Assembly (NCBI RefSeq): GCF_002743255.1
Contig: NZ_PDYY01000007.1
Span: forward strand, 120,761-184,760
From: Sporosarcina sp. P2
GTDB lineage: Bacteria > Bacillota > Bacilli > Bacillales_A > Planococcaceae
Direction of reading: 5' to 3'
DNA: 64,000 nucleotides
Shown piece by piece: positions 25,448-33,800 of this stretch. Both the position numbers and the translations under genes were made by a program. Positions within the stretch are counted from its first letter, which is position 1. Every line of letters begins with the position of its first letter. Below the pieces are notes generated by a model. That model made no database searches and was not told the origin of the DNA. It was given only the letters and a program-made list of their open reading frames with translations.

Positions 25448-26680
25448 ATGGAAAAAGGTGCGGACAAAGTAAGTGTCTGGTGCATTGTTAGTCTGGCTTC
25501 AATTCCTCTAATTATGACGCTTGGGAATTCTATGCTGATACCCGTGCTTCCTTTATTGGAAGATAAAGTGGGTATTTCATCGTTTCAATCGAGTATGATC
25601 ATTACTAGTTATTCGGTAGCGGCTATATTTCTTATACCGGTAGCTGGGTATTTGTCAGACCGTTTCGGACGGAAGATGGTCATATTGCCAAGTTTGGTCT
25701 TTGCGTTGATCGGAGGTCTGATTGCGGGGTTTGCGTCGTGGAAGATGGATGACCCGTATACGATGATTATTATTGGCCGAGTATTACAAGGTATAGGAGC
25801 GGCCGGTGCCATGCCAATCGTTTTACCGCTCGTGGGTGATTTGTATAAAGATGATGGTGAAAAAAGCAGTAATTGTTTAGGGATTATCGAAACGTCGAAC
25901 ACATTTGGAAAAGTATTAGCTCCTATCTTAGGCTCAGCATTAGCCGCTGCGTTATGGTTCTTGCCATTCTTCTCTATTTCTGCACTCAGTGTCATTTCGT
26001 TTGTTCTAATCTTGTTCTTTGTTAAAGTTCCGAAAGAAAAAGATGAACCAGTAAAGTTTAAGGTATTTCTACAGAACACGAAGGACATATTTGCGTCAGA
26101 AGGTAAATGGTTGTATACCGTGTTCTTGAATGGTGTTCTGGTCATGCTAGTATTATTCAGTATGTTGTTTTTTTTATCGGAAAACCTGGAGAAAACCCAC
26201 GATATTGAAGGGATTAAGAAAGGCTTTGTGTTGGCTATTCCGTTATTATTCCTTTGTATTGCTTCCTTTTTATCGGGCCGGAAAATTAAAGGAGAGCTAA
26301 AAACGATAAAAAGAGTCATGGTCATTTGCTTAATCGCCATGTCTGCTAGTGTCATTTTTGTTGGATTTACAAGCAGAAAATTAATTCTCCTGTTGATCGT
26401 GACGAGTATAGTGGGAATAGCGATTGGCGCATTGTTACCCGCGTTGGATGCCATTATTACAGAGAATATTGAAAAAGAACTGCGCGGCACCGTTTCCTCT
26501 TTTTACAGTTCAGCCAGATTTATCGGTGTAGCAGCAGGTCCTCCGTTGATGTCGATTGCTATGAAAGATTTTCTGAACGGCAGTTATATCTTGGCCGCTG
26601 TACTGGGAGTTATTTTGACTGTTCTGGTTTTTAAGTTCATACAAGTCGAAGAAATTGAAGAATCTAATGAAAAAAATTGA
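25448..26680 (+). CDS. MFS drug/metabolite efflux transporter
   Basis: A 410-residue major facilitator superfamily protein with 12 predicted helices. Motif A is visible in the first loop (GYLSDRFGRKMVILPSLV, near 68-85), and the drug:H+ antiporter motif C-like region GRVLQGIGAAGAMPIVLPLV follows at about 115-134. The ATG at 25448 (MEKGADK) was chosen because GACGAGGTG precedes it; a longer upstream reading lacks family similarity. Substrate unknown; probably efflux. A terminator lies 7 nt after the stop. Confidence 0.82.
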   Translation: MEKGADKVSVWCIVSLASIPLIMTLGNSMLIPVLPLLEDKVGISSFQSSMIITSYSVAAIFLIPVAGYLSDRFGRKMVILPSLVFALIGGLIAGFASWKMDDPYTMIIIGRVLQGIGAAGAMPIVLPLVGDLYKDDGEKSSNCLGIIETSNTFGKVLAPILGSALAAALWFLPFFSISALSVISFVLILFFVKVPKEKDEPVKFKVFLQNTKDIFASEGKWLYTVFLNGVLVMLVLFSMLFFLSENLEKTHDIEGIKKGFVLAIPLLFLCIASFLSGRKIKGELKTIKRVMVICLIAMSASVIFVGFTSRKLILLLIVTSIVGIAIGALLPALDAIITENIEKELRGTVSSFYSSARFIGVAAGPPLMSIAMKDFLNGSYILAAVLGVILTVLVFKFIQVEEIEESNEKN

Positions 26681-26686
26681 AAAAGG

Positions 26687-26711
26687 ACCTGACAGTTCAT
26701 TGCTGTCAGGT
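26687..26711. terminator. Terminator between the MFS and yqhV-like genes
   Basis: ACCTGACAG/CTGTCAGGT hairpin followed by TCATTTTCATTT, between two convergent genes. Confidence 0.75.
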
Positions 26712-26747
26712 TCATTTTCATTTACAGGTATGTACAAGGGGAAGAAG

Positions 26748-27023
26748 TTACTTGGACTTTAAACTAAAAAGAATGAGGAAGATCCCTGCGAATAGACAAA
26801 TCATACGTAACAAAGATACTTTTTCCGTGAGGCCATGCAAGGCGATTCCTGTTGTCACGATTAATATAAATGGACCGACTAATGCTAGTAACGAGTTAAT
26901 GTAAAACGCCTTTTCCAAGTCGTTGAATTTAAACATGAGTGCAGCAGCGGATATTTCGATGCTTCCTGAAATGATTCGTAAGATGATAATGAAAAGTAGC
27001 GCTCTTTCTATGATGGAAATCAC
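26748..27023 (-). CDS. yqhV: YqhV-like DUF2619 membrane protein
   Basis: A 91-residue membrane protein matching the Bacillus YqhV/DUF2619 pattern: an N-terminal helix (ALLFIIILRIISGSIEISAAALMFKFND), then AFYINSLLALVGPFILIVTTGIAL and a last helix LLRMICLFAGIFLILF. Function is unknown. The only start codon is a GTG whose AAAGGA lies almost directly against it. The upstream 57 bp, containing the first codons, is duplicated and separated by a REP-like repeat, so the native promoter has been displaced and expression may be impaired. Confidence 0.7.
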   Translation of the reverse strand: MISIIERALLFIIILRIISGSIEISAAALMFKFNDLEKAFYINSLLALVGPFILIVTTGIALHGLTEKVSLLRMICLFAGIFLILFSLKSK

Positions 27024-27039
27024 GTCCTTTCATTGTATT
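26983..27039 (+). repeat. 57-bp direct repeat, copy 1 (yqhV 5' end)
   Basis: Begins ATGATAATGAAAAGTAGCG and ends ATTGTATT. It differs from the copy at 27091-27147 at three positions. Confidence 0.85.
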
Positions 27040-27047
27040 TGGTGGGA

Positions 27048-27080
27048 GGTACCAGGTCCCCACACAATTCCCACACAATT
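27048..27080 (+). repeat. REP-like repeat between two 57-bp duplicates
   Basis: GGTACCAGGTCCCCACACAA then TTCCCACACAATT. Together with short flanks it forms the 51-bp insert separating the duplicated yqhV 5' ends. Confidence 0.8.
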
Positions 27081-27090
27081 TACTCATAAT

Positions 27091-27147
27091 ATGATAATGA
27101 AAAGTAGCGTTCTTTCTATGATGGAAACCACGTCCTTTAATTGTATT
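27091..27147 (+). repeat. 57-bp direct repeat, copy 2
   Basis: Second copy of the yqhV 5' region. On the minus strand it encodes GVSIIERTLLFIII-like codons ending in an immediate stop. Confidence 0.85.
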
Positions 27148-27390
27148 AATGCTATCTATATGCAAGGTGTCCATGAGTTATTTGTGCCCTGAATATAGAT
27201 CGGTTATATGCGCATTGCATGCTCAACTGATGACATGAGTACTCTGGCCAAACATACATAAAATCAGCAACGCAACATAGTATGAATAGGGAAGAAGGTT
27301 GCAGGTGACTGAAAATGGAAAGCTCCTCACATTTGTTGGTGTGAAGAGAAGGTTTTCGCCAGGAACCTCGACGAATAGGGAGGGAATGTA
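27148..27390 (+). promoter_or_regulatory. Structured leader upstream of the DUF2935 gene
   Basis: No gene. Two local hairpins are visible: CTCACA/TGTGAAG near 27333-27352 and AGGTT/AACCT near 27351-27368, just before the GGGAGGG RBS. They may be an attenuator or riboswitch-like leader, but I do not recognise a class. Confidence 0.25.
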
Positions 27391-28191
27391 TTGAAGAGTT
27401 TACAGGAAGAGATGTCCTTTGAACTGCGTTTTTGGTTGCAGATATTAGGTGATCATGCACGCTTCATTCATGATTCATTAGCGCCGGATGAAGTGGAAAC
27501 TATTCAGACGGCAAGTTATTTTATACAGGTGTTTGATGGTCTTCTAGCTAAAGCAAAAGAAGGTGCTGATACACAAACCCTGCAAACAGTAGCGCAAGAA
27601 ACTCAAAAAGCGGCTGAAGAAATCCGCAAGTTTAAATTGCTATTGATCGAGCGGCATTTAGTCGGAAACATCAAAATTTCTTTGCCGCCTACCTTTATTA
27701 ATCATATGGTGAATGAAGTAGAAGAAGCTATACGTCTATTCGCATGTTTTGCGAAAGGAAAGAAGCCGCCCACCGTGCATCCTCTTCATCATGACTTGCT
27801 TTGGTTGCTAGATGCGGTGGGGCATGCAAACGCTCTGGATACAAATTTAGACCGTGTGGAAACGCATTTGAAAAAGAAAAGTGAAAGATTTACTAAAGAG
27901 TGGGAAGCCTTTTATTTAAAAGCGATTGAGATGGCGGGTTATGTACGTACGAATCTGATGGAGTTCCCCGCGTTAAATAGATTTCACCAGGACATTAACT
28001 TAGAAATGACGATTTTCAAAGCGTTTTTGAAAGAGCTGGAAGAGATGGATTTGAAGAAAGAAACGCTCGGAACCCTCACTCCTTTAATGGCTGATCATAT
28101 GGCGCGTGAAGAAATCTATTATTTAATGAAATTAGCTGAGTTAACGGATATTCCAGCGCCAAAGGGAGATCCGACGAAATCACGAGAGTGA
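27391..28191 (+). CDS. DUF2935 ferritin-like helical protein
   Basis: A 266-residue all-helical soluble protein matching the DUF2935 family. Two four-helix halves start with FELRFWLQILGDHARFIHD (about 9-27) and FYLKAIEMAGYVRTNLMEF (about 170-188). The Glu/His pairs (E, H-x-x-F-I-H, and D-H-M-A-R-E-E near 233-239) are the pattern expected of a ferritin-like metal site. Molecular function is not established; a metal- or redox-related role is an inference. The start is TTG with GGGAGGGAATG upstream. It is monocistronic. Confidence 0.75.
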   Translation: MKSLQEEMSFELRFWLQILGDHARFIHDSLAPDEVETIQTASYFIQVFDGLLAKAKEGADTQTLQTVAQETQKAAEEIRKFKLLLIERHLVGNIKISLPPTFINHMVNEVEEAIRLFACFAKGKKPPTVHPLHHDLLWLLDAVGHANALDTNLDRVETHLKKKSERFTKEWEAFYLKAIEMAGYVRTNLMEFPALNRFHQDINLEMTIFKAFLKELEEMDLKKETLGTLTPLMADHMAREEIYYLMKLAELTDIPAPKGDPTKSRE

Positions 28192-28192
28192 A

Positions 28193-28214
28193 GTACCGGG
28201 CCCTCACATCATTT
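28193..28214 (+). repeat. Diverged REP-like repeat
   Basis: GTACCGGGCCCTCACATCAT is a decayed version of the core, 1 nt after a stop codon. Confidence 0.4.
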
Positions 28215-28255
28215 GGTTAGTTAAACATGAGATAAATAAAACCGTTATACAGAAG

Positions 28256-28298
28256 AAAGCATCCATTCCGTAATTTCGGAGTAGACGCTTTTTTTTTA
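28256..28298 (+). terminator. Terminator, shared family member 1
   Basis: AAAGC, ATCC and TTCCG pair imperfectly with CGGAG, TAGA and GCTTT, followed by eight T. It resembles the terminators at 30395 and 45504, which also follow REP-like repeats. Confidence 0.65.
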
Positions 28299-28518
28299 TG
28301 TGATGTACAGCTCCCCACATACTAGCGAAAGAAGTCGCGCCGGGTATGAACCGTTAGGAATAAAACGGCATGATGATTCATCCACGAGTTATGAACACAA
28401 TAAATATACTGAATTGTAAGAGATCGAAATTTACTATATACTGAAGTTGGGATGAATGAACTAGATATATAGCGACTATATGACTAAATATAGTAAATTG
28501 AAAAATGGAGGTTGTTCG

Positions 28519-29349
28519 ATGAATCAAGATATTCTCTTACGCAATAATGTGAAAGTTACGGGGAAAGGGGAAAAGACCATACTGTTTGCACCGGGCTTCG
28601 GATGTGATTTGAACGTGTGGAGCTTGACAGCGCCTTACTTTGAAGACCATTTCCAAGTGGTCTTATTCGATTATGTCGGTTCGGGACAGTCTGATTATCA
28701 AGCGTACCGTGCGGAAAAATATCAAGATCTCAATGGCTATGCGCAAGACGTGCTCGATGTGTGTGATGCTTTAGAATTAAAGGAAGCGATATTCGTTGGA
28801 CATTCTGTCGGCGGTATTATCGGTATGCTAGCGGCTATTCAGGAGCCTGATTTATTTGAACATCTCATATTAATAGGTCCTTCTCCTTGTTATTTAAATG
28901 AATTGCCCAATTACTACGGCGGGTTTGAGAAGGAAGATTTAGAAGGTTTGATTCAGATGATGGACATGAATTATATCGGTTGGGCGAATTATCTAGCACA
29001 AGTTATTATGAAAAACCCTGAAAGACCAGAACTTTCACAGCAATTGGAGGATAACTTCTGCTCGACGGACCCAGAAGTCGCCCACCGTTTTGCGATTGCG
29101 ACTTTCTTCTCTGACCATCGGGAGGATGTGAAGAAGGTTAGGGTGCCATCGCTCATTCTCCAATGTTCGGATGATAGTATTGCGCCTATTGAAGTAGGGC
29201 GTTATATGCATCGACACTTACAGAATAGCACGCTCGAAATCATGGAGGCGACTGGCCACTGCCCTCATATGAGTCATCCAGAAGAAACCGTTCAGCTGAT
29301 TAGCCATTATTTGACTTCCGCATACAAACGTCCCGTCACAAATGGATAG
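28519..29349 (+). CDS. RsbQ-like alpha/beta hydrolase
   Basis: A 276-residue alpha/beta hydrolase of the RsbQ/KAI2-like type. The nucleophile elbow is [11 protein letters not shown] (Ser near 97), the acid is in [10 protein letters not shown] (near 222) and the His is in [13 protein letters not shown] (near 247). The first segment [20 protein letters not shown] also fits. RsbQ is a sensor-type hydrolase required for energy-stress activation of sigma-B in Bacillus through the PAS phosphatase RsbP. Here it overlaps a PAS-GGDEF gene by 8 nt instead, so its ligand signal probably feeds c-di-GMP synthesis. The ATG at 28519 has GGAGG 7 nt upstream. Confidence 0.82.
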   Translation: MNQDILLRNNVKVTGKGEKTILFAPGFGCDLNVWSLTAPYFEDHFQVVLFDYVGSGQSDYQAYRAEKYQDLNGYAQDVLDVCDALELKEAIFVGHSVGGIIGMLAAIQEPDLFEHLILIGPSPCYLNELPNYYGGFEKEDLEGLIQMMDMNYIGWANYLAQVIMKNPERPELSQQLEDNFCSTDPEVAHRFAIATFFSDHREDVKKVRVPSLILQCSDDSIAPIEVGRYMHRHLQNSTLEIMEATGHCPHMSHPEETVQLISHYLTSAYKRPVTNG

Positions 29350-30316
29350 ACAGCTAGATTCTGCGCCGTTCGGCTATTTCACACTTGATGATGCAGGGAT
29401 GTTGATGGAAGTCAATCAAACGCTGCTTCGTTTACTCGGTTATCAGCTTCATGAGGTACAGGGGAAACACATCAATTTACTATTGCCAAACGCTAGCCGG
29501 TCATTTTACCAGCTGTACTTTTTTCCAATGATTCGATTACAAAATAAAGTAGAAGAGATGTATTTTTCATTTAAGTCTAAAGATGGGCAGGAAATTTCCG
29601 TGCTATTGAACGCACTGCGTAATGAACGAGATGGAAAGGTGTTCAATGACTGTGCATGTTTGCGCATGAAAAACAGGATCGAGTACGAGGAAGTGATTCT
29701 TGCGGCCAAAAAAGACACCGAAAAACGCAATCTACTCAAGGCGAAGCAAATAGCAGAGTTAGAGAGCTTGCGAATCGAATTGGAGTCCAAGCAGAAAAAG
29801 TTATTGGCAGTAAATGAATCGCTTCTGGAGATGGCCAATACGGATGGACTGACAGGTCTTAGGAACCGTCACTATCTACAAGAGTGTCTTTCTTCATATT
29901 TCATGCCAGACACTGAACAGTTCCTGACTCTTTCTTTTCTGTTGATCGATATAGACTATTTTAAAAAGGTCAATGATACATATGGTCATTTGACAGGCGA
30001 CAGCATATTGCAGAAGTTGGGGAATTTGTTGAGGGATGGAACGAGAAAAGATGATGTGGCTGCTCGTTACGGGGGAGAAGAATTTGCGTTAGTTCTCCCC
30101 GCAACAGGGAAAGTAGAGGCGTTAGAAATAGCTGAGAGAATTCGTTGCCAAGTCGAGAATGCGGACTGGAATACTTATGGTGTTACGATCAGTATCGGGG
30201 TAGCGACCAAGGTGCCGGGAGATACAGAGAATTCCTTGCAATCTAGGGCAGATTGGGCATTGTATTACTCAAAAGATCATGGACGGAATCGAGTTACATT
30301 TGGGACGGAAGAGTGA
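29342..30316 (+). CDS. PAS-GGDEF diguanylate cyclase
   Basis: A 324-residue cytosolic sensor enzyme. An N-terminal PAS domain (about 5-115) is followed by a coiled-coil signalling helix (about 120-165) and a GGDEF domain (166-324). The active-site loop is GGEEF (244-248) and an RxxD product-inhibition site (Arg235-Asp238) is at the canonical distance, so it should make c-di-GMP with feedback control. Its start overlaps the RsbQ-like gene by 8 nt, implying coupled translation and a two-component-like pair in which the hydrolase-ligand signal is received by the PAS domain. Confidence 0.88.
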   Translation: MDRQLDSAPFGYFTLDDAGMLMEVNQTLLRLLGYQLHEVQGKHINLLLPNASRSFYQLYFFPMIRLQNKVEEMYFSFKSKDGQEISVLLNALRNERDGKVFNDCACLRMKNRIEYEEVILAAKKDTEKRNLLKAKQIAELESLRIELESKQKKLLAVNESLLEMANTDGLTGLRNRHYLQECLSSYFMPDTEQFLTLSFLLIDIDYFKKVNDTYGHLTGDSILQKLGNLLRDGTRKDDVAARYGGEEFALVLPATGKVEALEIAERIRCQVENADWNTYGVTISIGVATKVPGDTENSLQSRADWALYYSKDHGRNRVTFGTEE

Positions 30317-30319
30317 GGA

Positions 30320-30352
30320 GGTGCCAGGTCCCCACACAATTCAAACACAATT
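30320..30352 (+). repeat. REP-like repeat
   Basis: GGTGCCAGGTCCCCACACAA then TTCAAACACAATT, 3 nt after the diguanylate cyclase stop. Confidence 0.75.
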
Positions 30353-30394
30353 CGGGTAATTGGAAAGGAAAATGAAAACAGCCACTATAAAGAA

Positions 30395-30433
30395 AAAAGC
30401 GTCAACTCCAAAACTTCGGAGTTGACGCTTTTT
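30395..30433 (+). terminator. Terminator, shared family member 2
   Basis: Perfect stem AAAAGCGTCAACTCC/GGAGTTGACGCTTTT with a short loop and T run. It lies 43 nt after a REP-like repeat. Confidence 0.9.
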
Positions 30434-30783
30434 AACATTTAGCGTATAAAAAAACAATACTTGTTTGGAAAACTTCATGTATGTTTACCCAATTAATGAA
30501 AGGATACATCATGGTATTCAGATAAAGTTATGAATGTTCGGAAGGATGGAAAGAACCAAGTGAAGCGTCGACTGGTAAATATGTAGCCCATCGTAATCCT
30601 AAAATGAATACACGCTATCGACGTTTGAAGGAACAGGGAAGTTGACTGACCATGCGTATATCGCAATTGGTGGTCATATAGTACGATTCGCCAATGTCAT
30701 GAGGATACATCAAACGCTTTATTACAGCGCTTGTTCTGATTCTGTTTTACAGGTACGCTTAAAAAAAGTATTTTAATAGGAAT
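30434..30783. other. Gene-free stretch
   Basis: No convincing gene. A short frame around 30525-30640 (YECSEGWKEPSEAS and YVAHRNPKMNTRYRRLKEQ) has no start and may be a gene remnant of unknown origin. Confidence 0.4.
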
Positions 30784-31956
30784 TTAAGCTTCTTGTGCCA
30801 GTTTAGTCAAGAAGCGCTCTAGACCATCCATGCCTTTTACTAATTCCTCCATAGACTGTGCGTATGAGATTCGTAAATATCCTTCTCCGTATGAAGAGAA
30901 TGCACTACCCGGAATGACGGCCACATTCGCTTCTTCAAGCAGGCGAGAGGCGAATTTTTCAGAAGTTAGCCCGGTATTCTTAATGGAAGGGAAAATATAA
31001 AAAGCACCCTCAGGTTTAGTCACTGTCAGACCCATTTCTTTTATCCGCGAGTAGACGAAGTCTCTTCTTCTTTTATAATCCTCTTTCATCATCACAATTT
31101 CTTCACGTTCTACGCCTTGTCTTAAAGCCTCGATGGATGCATACTGGCTTATTGAAGGGGCGCAAATAGTGTTAAACGAGTGAACGGCATAAAACTGATC
31201 TACTAGATAAGCCGGTGCAAAGGCGAAACCAATTCTCCATCCTGTCATCGCATGGGACTTTGAAAGACCGTTAATGATAATGGTCTGATCTTTTAATCCT
31301 GGTACTGCTCCGATTGAAAAATGCTTACTTTCATACACTAGTTCACTATAAATTTCATCAGAAATAATAAAGATATCTTTCCCTCGAAGTAATTCGCCAA
31401 TCTCCATTACTTCTTCTTTTGTCAAGACGGTACCTGTTGGATTGCTTGGATAAGGCAGTAGAACACAACGGGTTTTGTCTGTAAGTTTCTCTTCAATCAT
31501 AGAGGCGGTCATTTTGAAATCAGTATCAGTTGTGTCTACATAGACGACTTTCGCGTTACACATTTTAATTAAAGGTTCGTAGCCAACAAACACTGGAGCA
31601 GGCATAATGACTTCCGAATCCTCATTGAGAATCGTCCGTAGTGTAATATCCAAAGCCTCACTTGCGCCTACTGTGACAATTACTTCGTTTTCAGGGTTGT
31701 AATTCAATCCATACAGTTTTTCCACGTAATCACAAGCGGCCTGGCGGAGTTCGTATACTCCTGCTGTTTCTGTATAGTCTGTATGATTATCCTTCAAAGC
31801 TTTAATCGCCGCATCTTTAATGTAATCAGGTGTAGAGAAATTAGGTTGTCCAAAGGTCATATTGACGGTGTCAGACGATTTATCTATCATGTTTGAAATC
31901 TTGCGAATACCTGAGATTTCGATGTTTTTCACGTTTTTATTCAGTAAGTGTTTCAT
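30784..31956 (-). CDS. PLP-dependent class I/II aminotransferase
   Basis: A 390-residue fold-type I aminotransferase similar to PatA/YugH-type enzymes. It shows the N-terminal VNMTFGQPNFSTPD segment, VTVGASEALDITLRTI for cofactor phosphate binding, PYPSNPTGTV, the Asp/Tyr pair in FIISDEIYSEL and the PLP-binding Lys in INGLSKSHAMTGWRIGF (near 234). The C-terminal Arg is in GYLRISYAQS. Substrate cannot be fixed. Its position next to dimethylargininase and a RocB-like gene suggests transamination of an arginine-derived or related amino acid. Its neighbour upstream on the same strand is an IclR regulator, 24 nt away, so the two are co-transcribed. Confidence 0.85.
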   Translation of the reverse strand: MKHLLNKNVKNIEISGIRKISNMIDKSSDTVNMTFGQPNFSTPDYIKDAAIKALKDNHTDYTETAGVYELRQAACDYVEKLYGLNYNPENEVIVTVGASEALDITLRTILNEDSEVIMPAPVFVGYEPLIKMCNAKVVYVDTTDTDFKMTASMIEEKLTDKTRCVLLPYPSNPTGTVLTKEEVMEIGELLRGKDIFIISDEIYSELVYESKHFSIGAVPGLKDQTIIINGLSKSHAMTGWRIGFAFAPAYLVDQFYAVHSFNTICAPSISQYASIEALRQGVEREEIVMMKEDYKRRRDFVYSRIKEMGLTVTKPEGAFYIFPSIKNTGLTSEKFASRLLEEANVAVIPGSAFSSYGEGYLRISYAQSMEELVKGMDGLERFLTKLAQEA

Positions 31957-31980
31957 AACTGTTTCTTCCCTTCTATGCTT

Positions 31981-32721
31981 TTAATTTTGATATCCCATTT
32001 TCCAAGAGATTTTGTTTACTGTATTAGTGACTTGGTCAATGACCTGTTCTTTTTTTTCGGAGGTCATTGTAGAACTTTTAATCTTCACATTCACGGCTCC
32101 GATAATATCCCCATAATGATTCAATACAGGCGCTGCAACAGTAGTGATCTGGTCGTCATTATCCTCGCCAATAGCATAGCCATCTCGCTTGATGTTGTTT
32201 AACTGAAGAATAAAGTCATCTTTTTCGTTTTCTGGAATCAACTCTTGAATGATTTCTTCTATTTCATCTCTTTTCATATGAGCTAACATAGCCAAATTAG
32301 CTTGCCCTTCATGCAAAGAAACTCGCAATCCTAGTTTTTCATGAGCAAGAATGGTTTGGTTCGTACAATCAATTCGTTCAATGATGATTGATTCCGAACC
32401 AATCGGCTTTCGTAAATAGACGCTAGCTTCTGCTTGCTTCATTAAATATTCTAAATCAGGCCGTACTATACTGACATAATCCATAGTGTCATACATTTTC
32501 AATCCATATTCCAACCAAGTGATGCCGAGTCCGTATAATTTACGCTCTTTATCTTGTTGTATTAATTCGTGCTTGATCATTGCGTTAAGTATGCGATGAA
32601 TAGAACTGACAGGTAAATTACATTGTTTGGAGAGCTCGGTAATTGATAAGAATCGATTTGGTTCGCTAGTAATAAAACAATCAACTATTTTCATCGCCCG
32701 AGTAATTGTCTGCATAAGCAC
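31981..32721 (-). CDS. IclR-family transcriptional regulator 1
   Basis: A 246-residue IclR-type regulator. The N-terminal winged helix (about 1-70) shows FLSITELSKQCNLPVSSIHRILNAM, and the C-terminal effector domain (80-246) includes KLGLRVSLHEGQANLAMLAHM and GDIIGAVNVKI. It lies divergent to the dimethylargininase-TRAP operon and directly upstream of the aminotransferase on its own strand. It is a likely local regulator; candidate operators lie in the 32722-32978 intergenic region. It shares the family with a second IclR gene at 40823. Confidence 0.88.
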   Translation of the reverse strand: MLMQTITRAMKIVDCFITSEPNRFLSITELSKQCNLPVSSIHRILNAMIKHELIQQDKERKLYGLGITWLEYGLKMYDTMDYVSIVRPDLEYLMKQAEASVYLRKPIGSESIIIERIDCTNQTILAHEKLGLRVSLHEGQANLAMLAHMKRDEIEEIIQELIPENEKDDFILQLNNIKRDGYAIGEDNDDQITTVAAPVLNHYGDIIGAVNVKIKSSTMTSEKKEQVIDQVTNTVNKISWKMGYQN

Positions 32722-32742
32722 CTCGCCTTTCTTTACAATAAA

Positions 32743-32761
32743 ATTCTAGAGAGAGTAGAAT
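32743..32761 (-). promoter_or_regulatory. Candidate autoregulatory operator of IclR regulator 1
   Basis: Perfect dyad ATTCTA-N7-TAGAAT about 25-40 nt upstream of the IclR start. Confidence 0.35.
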
Positions 32762-32826
32762 ATTCAGAACCCTATAAAGAAAAATATATTTAAAATAAAT
32801 TTCTAAAAACTACTGAAAATTCTGTA

Positions 32827-32898
32827 TTGACATTCAATTCTGTTTCATTATAATGAAAATATATCTCGTTTACAACAAAAACTTTCCGTATAGTGGAA
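32827..32898 (+). promoter_or_regulatory. SigA-type promoter and IclR-like operators of the dimethylargininase operon
   Basis: TTGACA (32827-32832) and TATAAT (32849-32854) are spaced by 16 nt: a near-consensus promoter. The -10 lies inside the perfect palindrome TTTCATTATAATGAAA (32843-32858). Downstream, TTCCGTATAGTGGAA (32884-32898) is a dyad that recurs upstream of the RocB-like gene at 40662, so it is likely an IclR-type operator. Confidence 0.7.
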
Positions 32899-32978
32899 TG
32901 TTGTTTTGTTAATAAATTTGTTCGTGTTTGAAACCGTTTACATTTTAGTTTTTTACAAAAAATTAGGAGGAATGCAAT

Positions 32979-33743
32979 ATGTTATTTAAACAGACAATTG
33001 TAAAGAAGCCCGGAAAAAGTTATTTAAATGGATTGACGACTTCAGACTTAGGGGAACCAAACTTTGAAAAGCTTCTTCAACAACATGAAGAATATGTGAA
33101 AGCACTTAAAAGTTGCGGAGTTGCAGTTCATGAACTGGATCCGAGTGAAGAGTTTCCGGATTCTTGCTTTGTGGAAGATGCGGCGGTGGTCGTACCGGAG
33201 TTTGCGGTGATTACAAACCCTGGAGCGGATTCACGTAACAAAGAAATTATTGAGATAGAAGAAGTGTTAAAGAATTATTACGATGAATTCCGCTACATAC
33301 AGGGGCCCGGCACATTGGATGGCGGAGATGTTATGCAAATTGATAAAAATTTCTATATCGGTATTTCCGATCGGACCAATCAAGAGGGAGCGAATCAGCT
33401 TGAGAAAATTCTTGAAGATGCGGGATATCATGTAACGATTTTGACGTTGGAAGAATTTTTCCACTTGAAAACAGGAATTACATTCCTTGGTGATCAAACA
33501 GTAGTGGTAGCAGGGGAATTTATCAACCATCCGACATTTGCTGGATATAAAAAAATAGTTGTGCCGGCTAGAGAAGAATATACAGCAAATACTATTCGTG
33601 TGAATGACAAAGTTATCGTTCCTAGCGGTTTTCCTGAAACAAAACAGAAAATAGAAGAAGCAGGCTTTAATGTAGTTGAAGTAGAGATGACAGAGTTTCA
33701 GAAACATGATGGTGGTCTAAGTTGTTTGTCACTGCGTTTTTAA
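32979..33743 (+). CDS. ddaH: Dimethylargininase / arginine-modifying amidinotransferase-fold hydrolase
   Basis: A 254-residue enzyme of the guanidino-group-modifying superfamily. Features are EEFPDSCFVEDAAVV (substrate Asp/Glu block), QGPGTLDGGDVMQI, the catalytic His region EEFFHLKTGITFLG and the nucleophile Cys249 in GGLSCLSLRF. The length and C-terminal Cys fit N(omega),N(omega)-dimethylarginine dimethylaminohydrolase, which releases citrulline and dimethylamine; citrullinase- or arginine-deiminase-like activity is possible. It heads an operon with a TRAP transporter and two dehydrogenases. RBS AGGAGG lies 8 nt before the ATG. Confidence 0.82.
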   Translation: MLFKQTIVKKPGKSYLNGLTTSDLGEPNFEKLLQQHEEYVKALKSCGVAVHELDPSEEFPDSCFVEDAAVVVPEFAVITNPGADSRNKEIIEIEEVLKNYYDEFRYIQGPGTLDGGDVMQIDKNFYIGISDRTNQEGANQLEKILEDAGYHVTILTLEEFFHLKTGITFLGDQTVVVAGEFINHPTFAGYKKIVVPAREEYTANTIRVNDKVIVPSGFPETKQKIEEAGFNVVEVEMTEFQKHDGGLSCLSLRF

Positions 33744-33800
33744 CTAAGTAAGCATTCACGTCTTTGTTCCATACTTATGAAAAAAATAGGGGGTAATTGT

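Noticed and set aside
30525..30640. Small gene with YVAHRNPKMNTRYRRLKE
   Set aside because: No start codon or RBS in that frame and no recognised family; may be a remnant.
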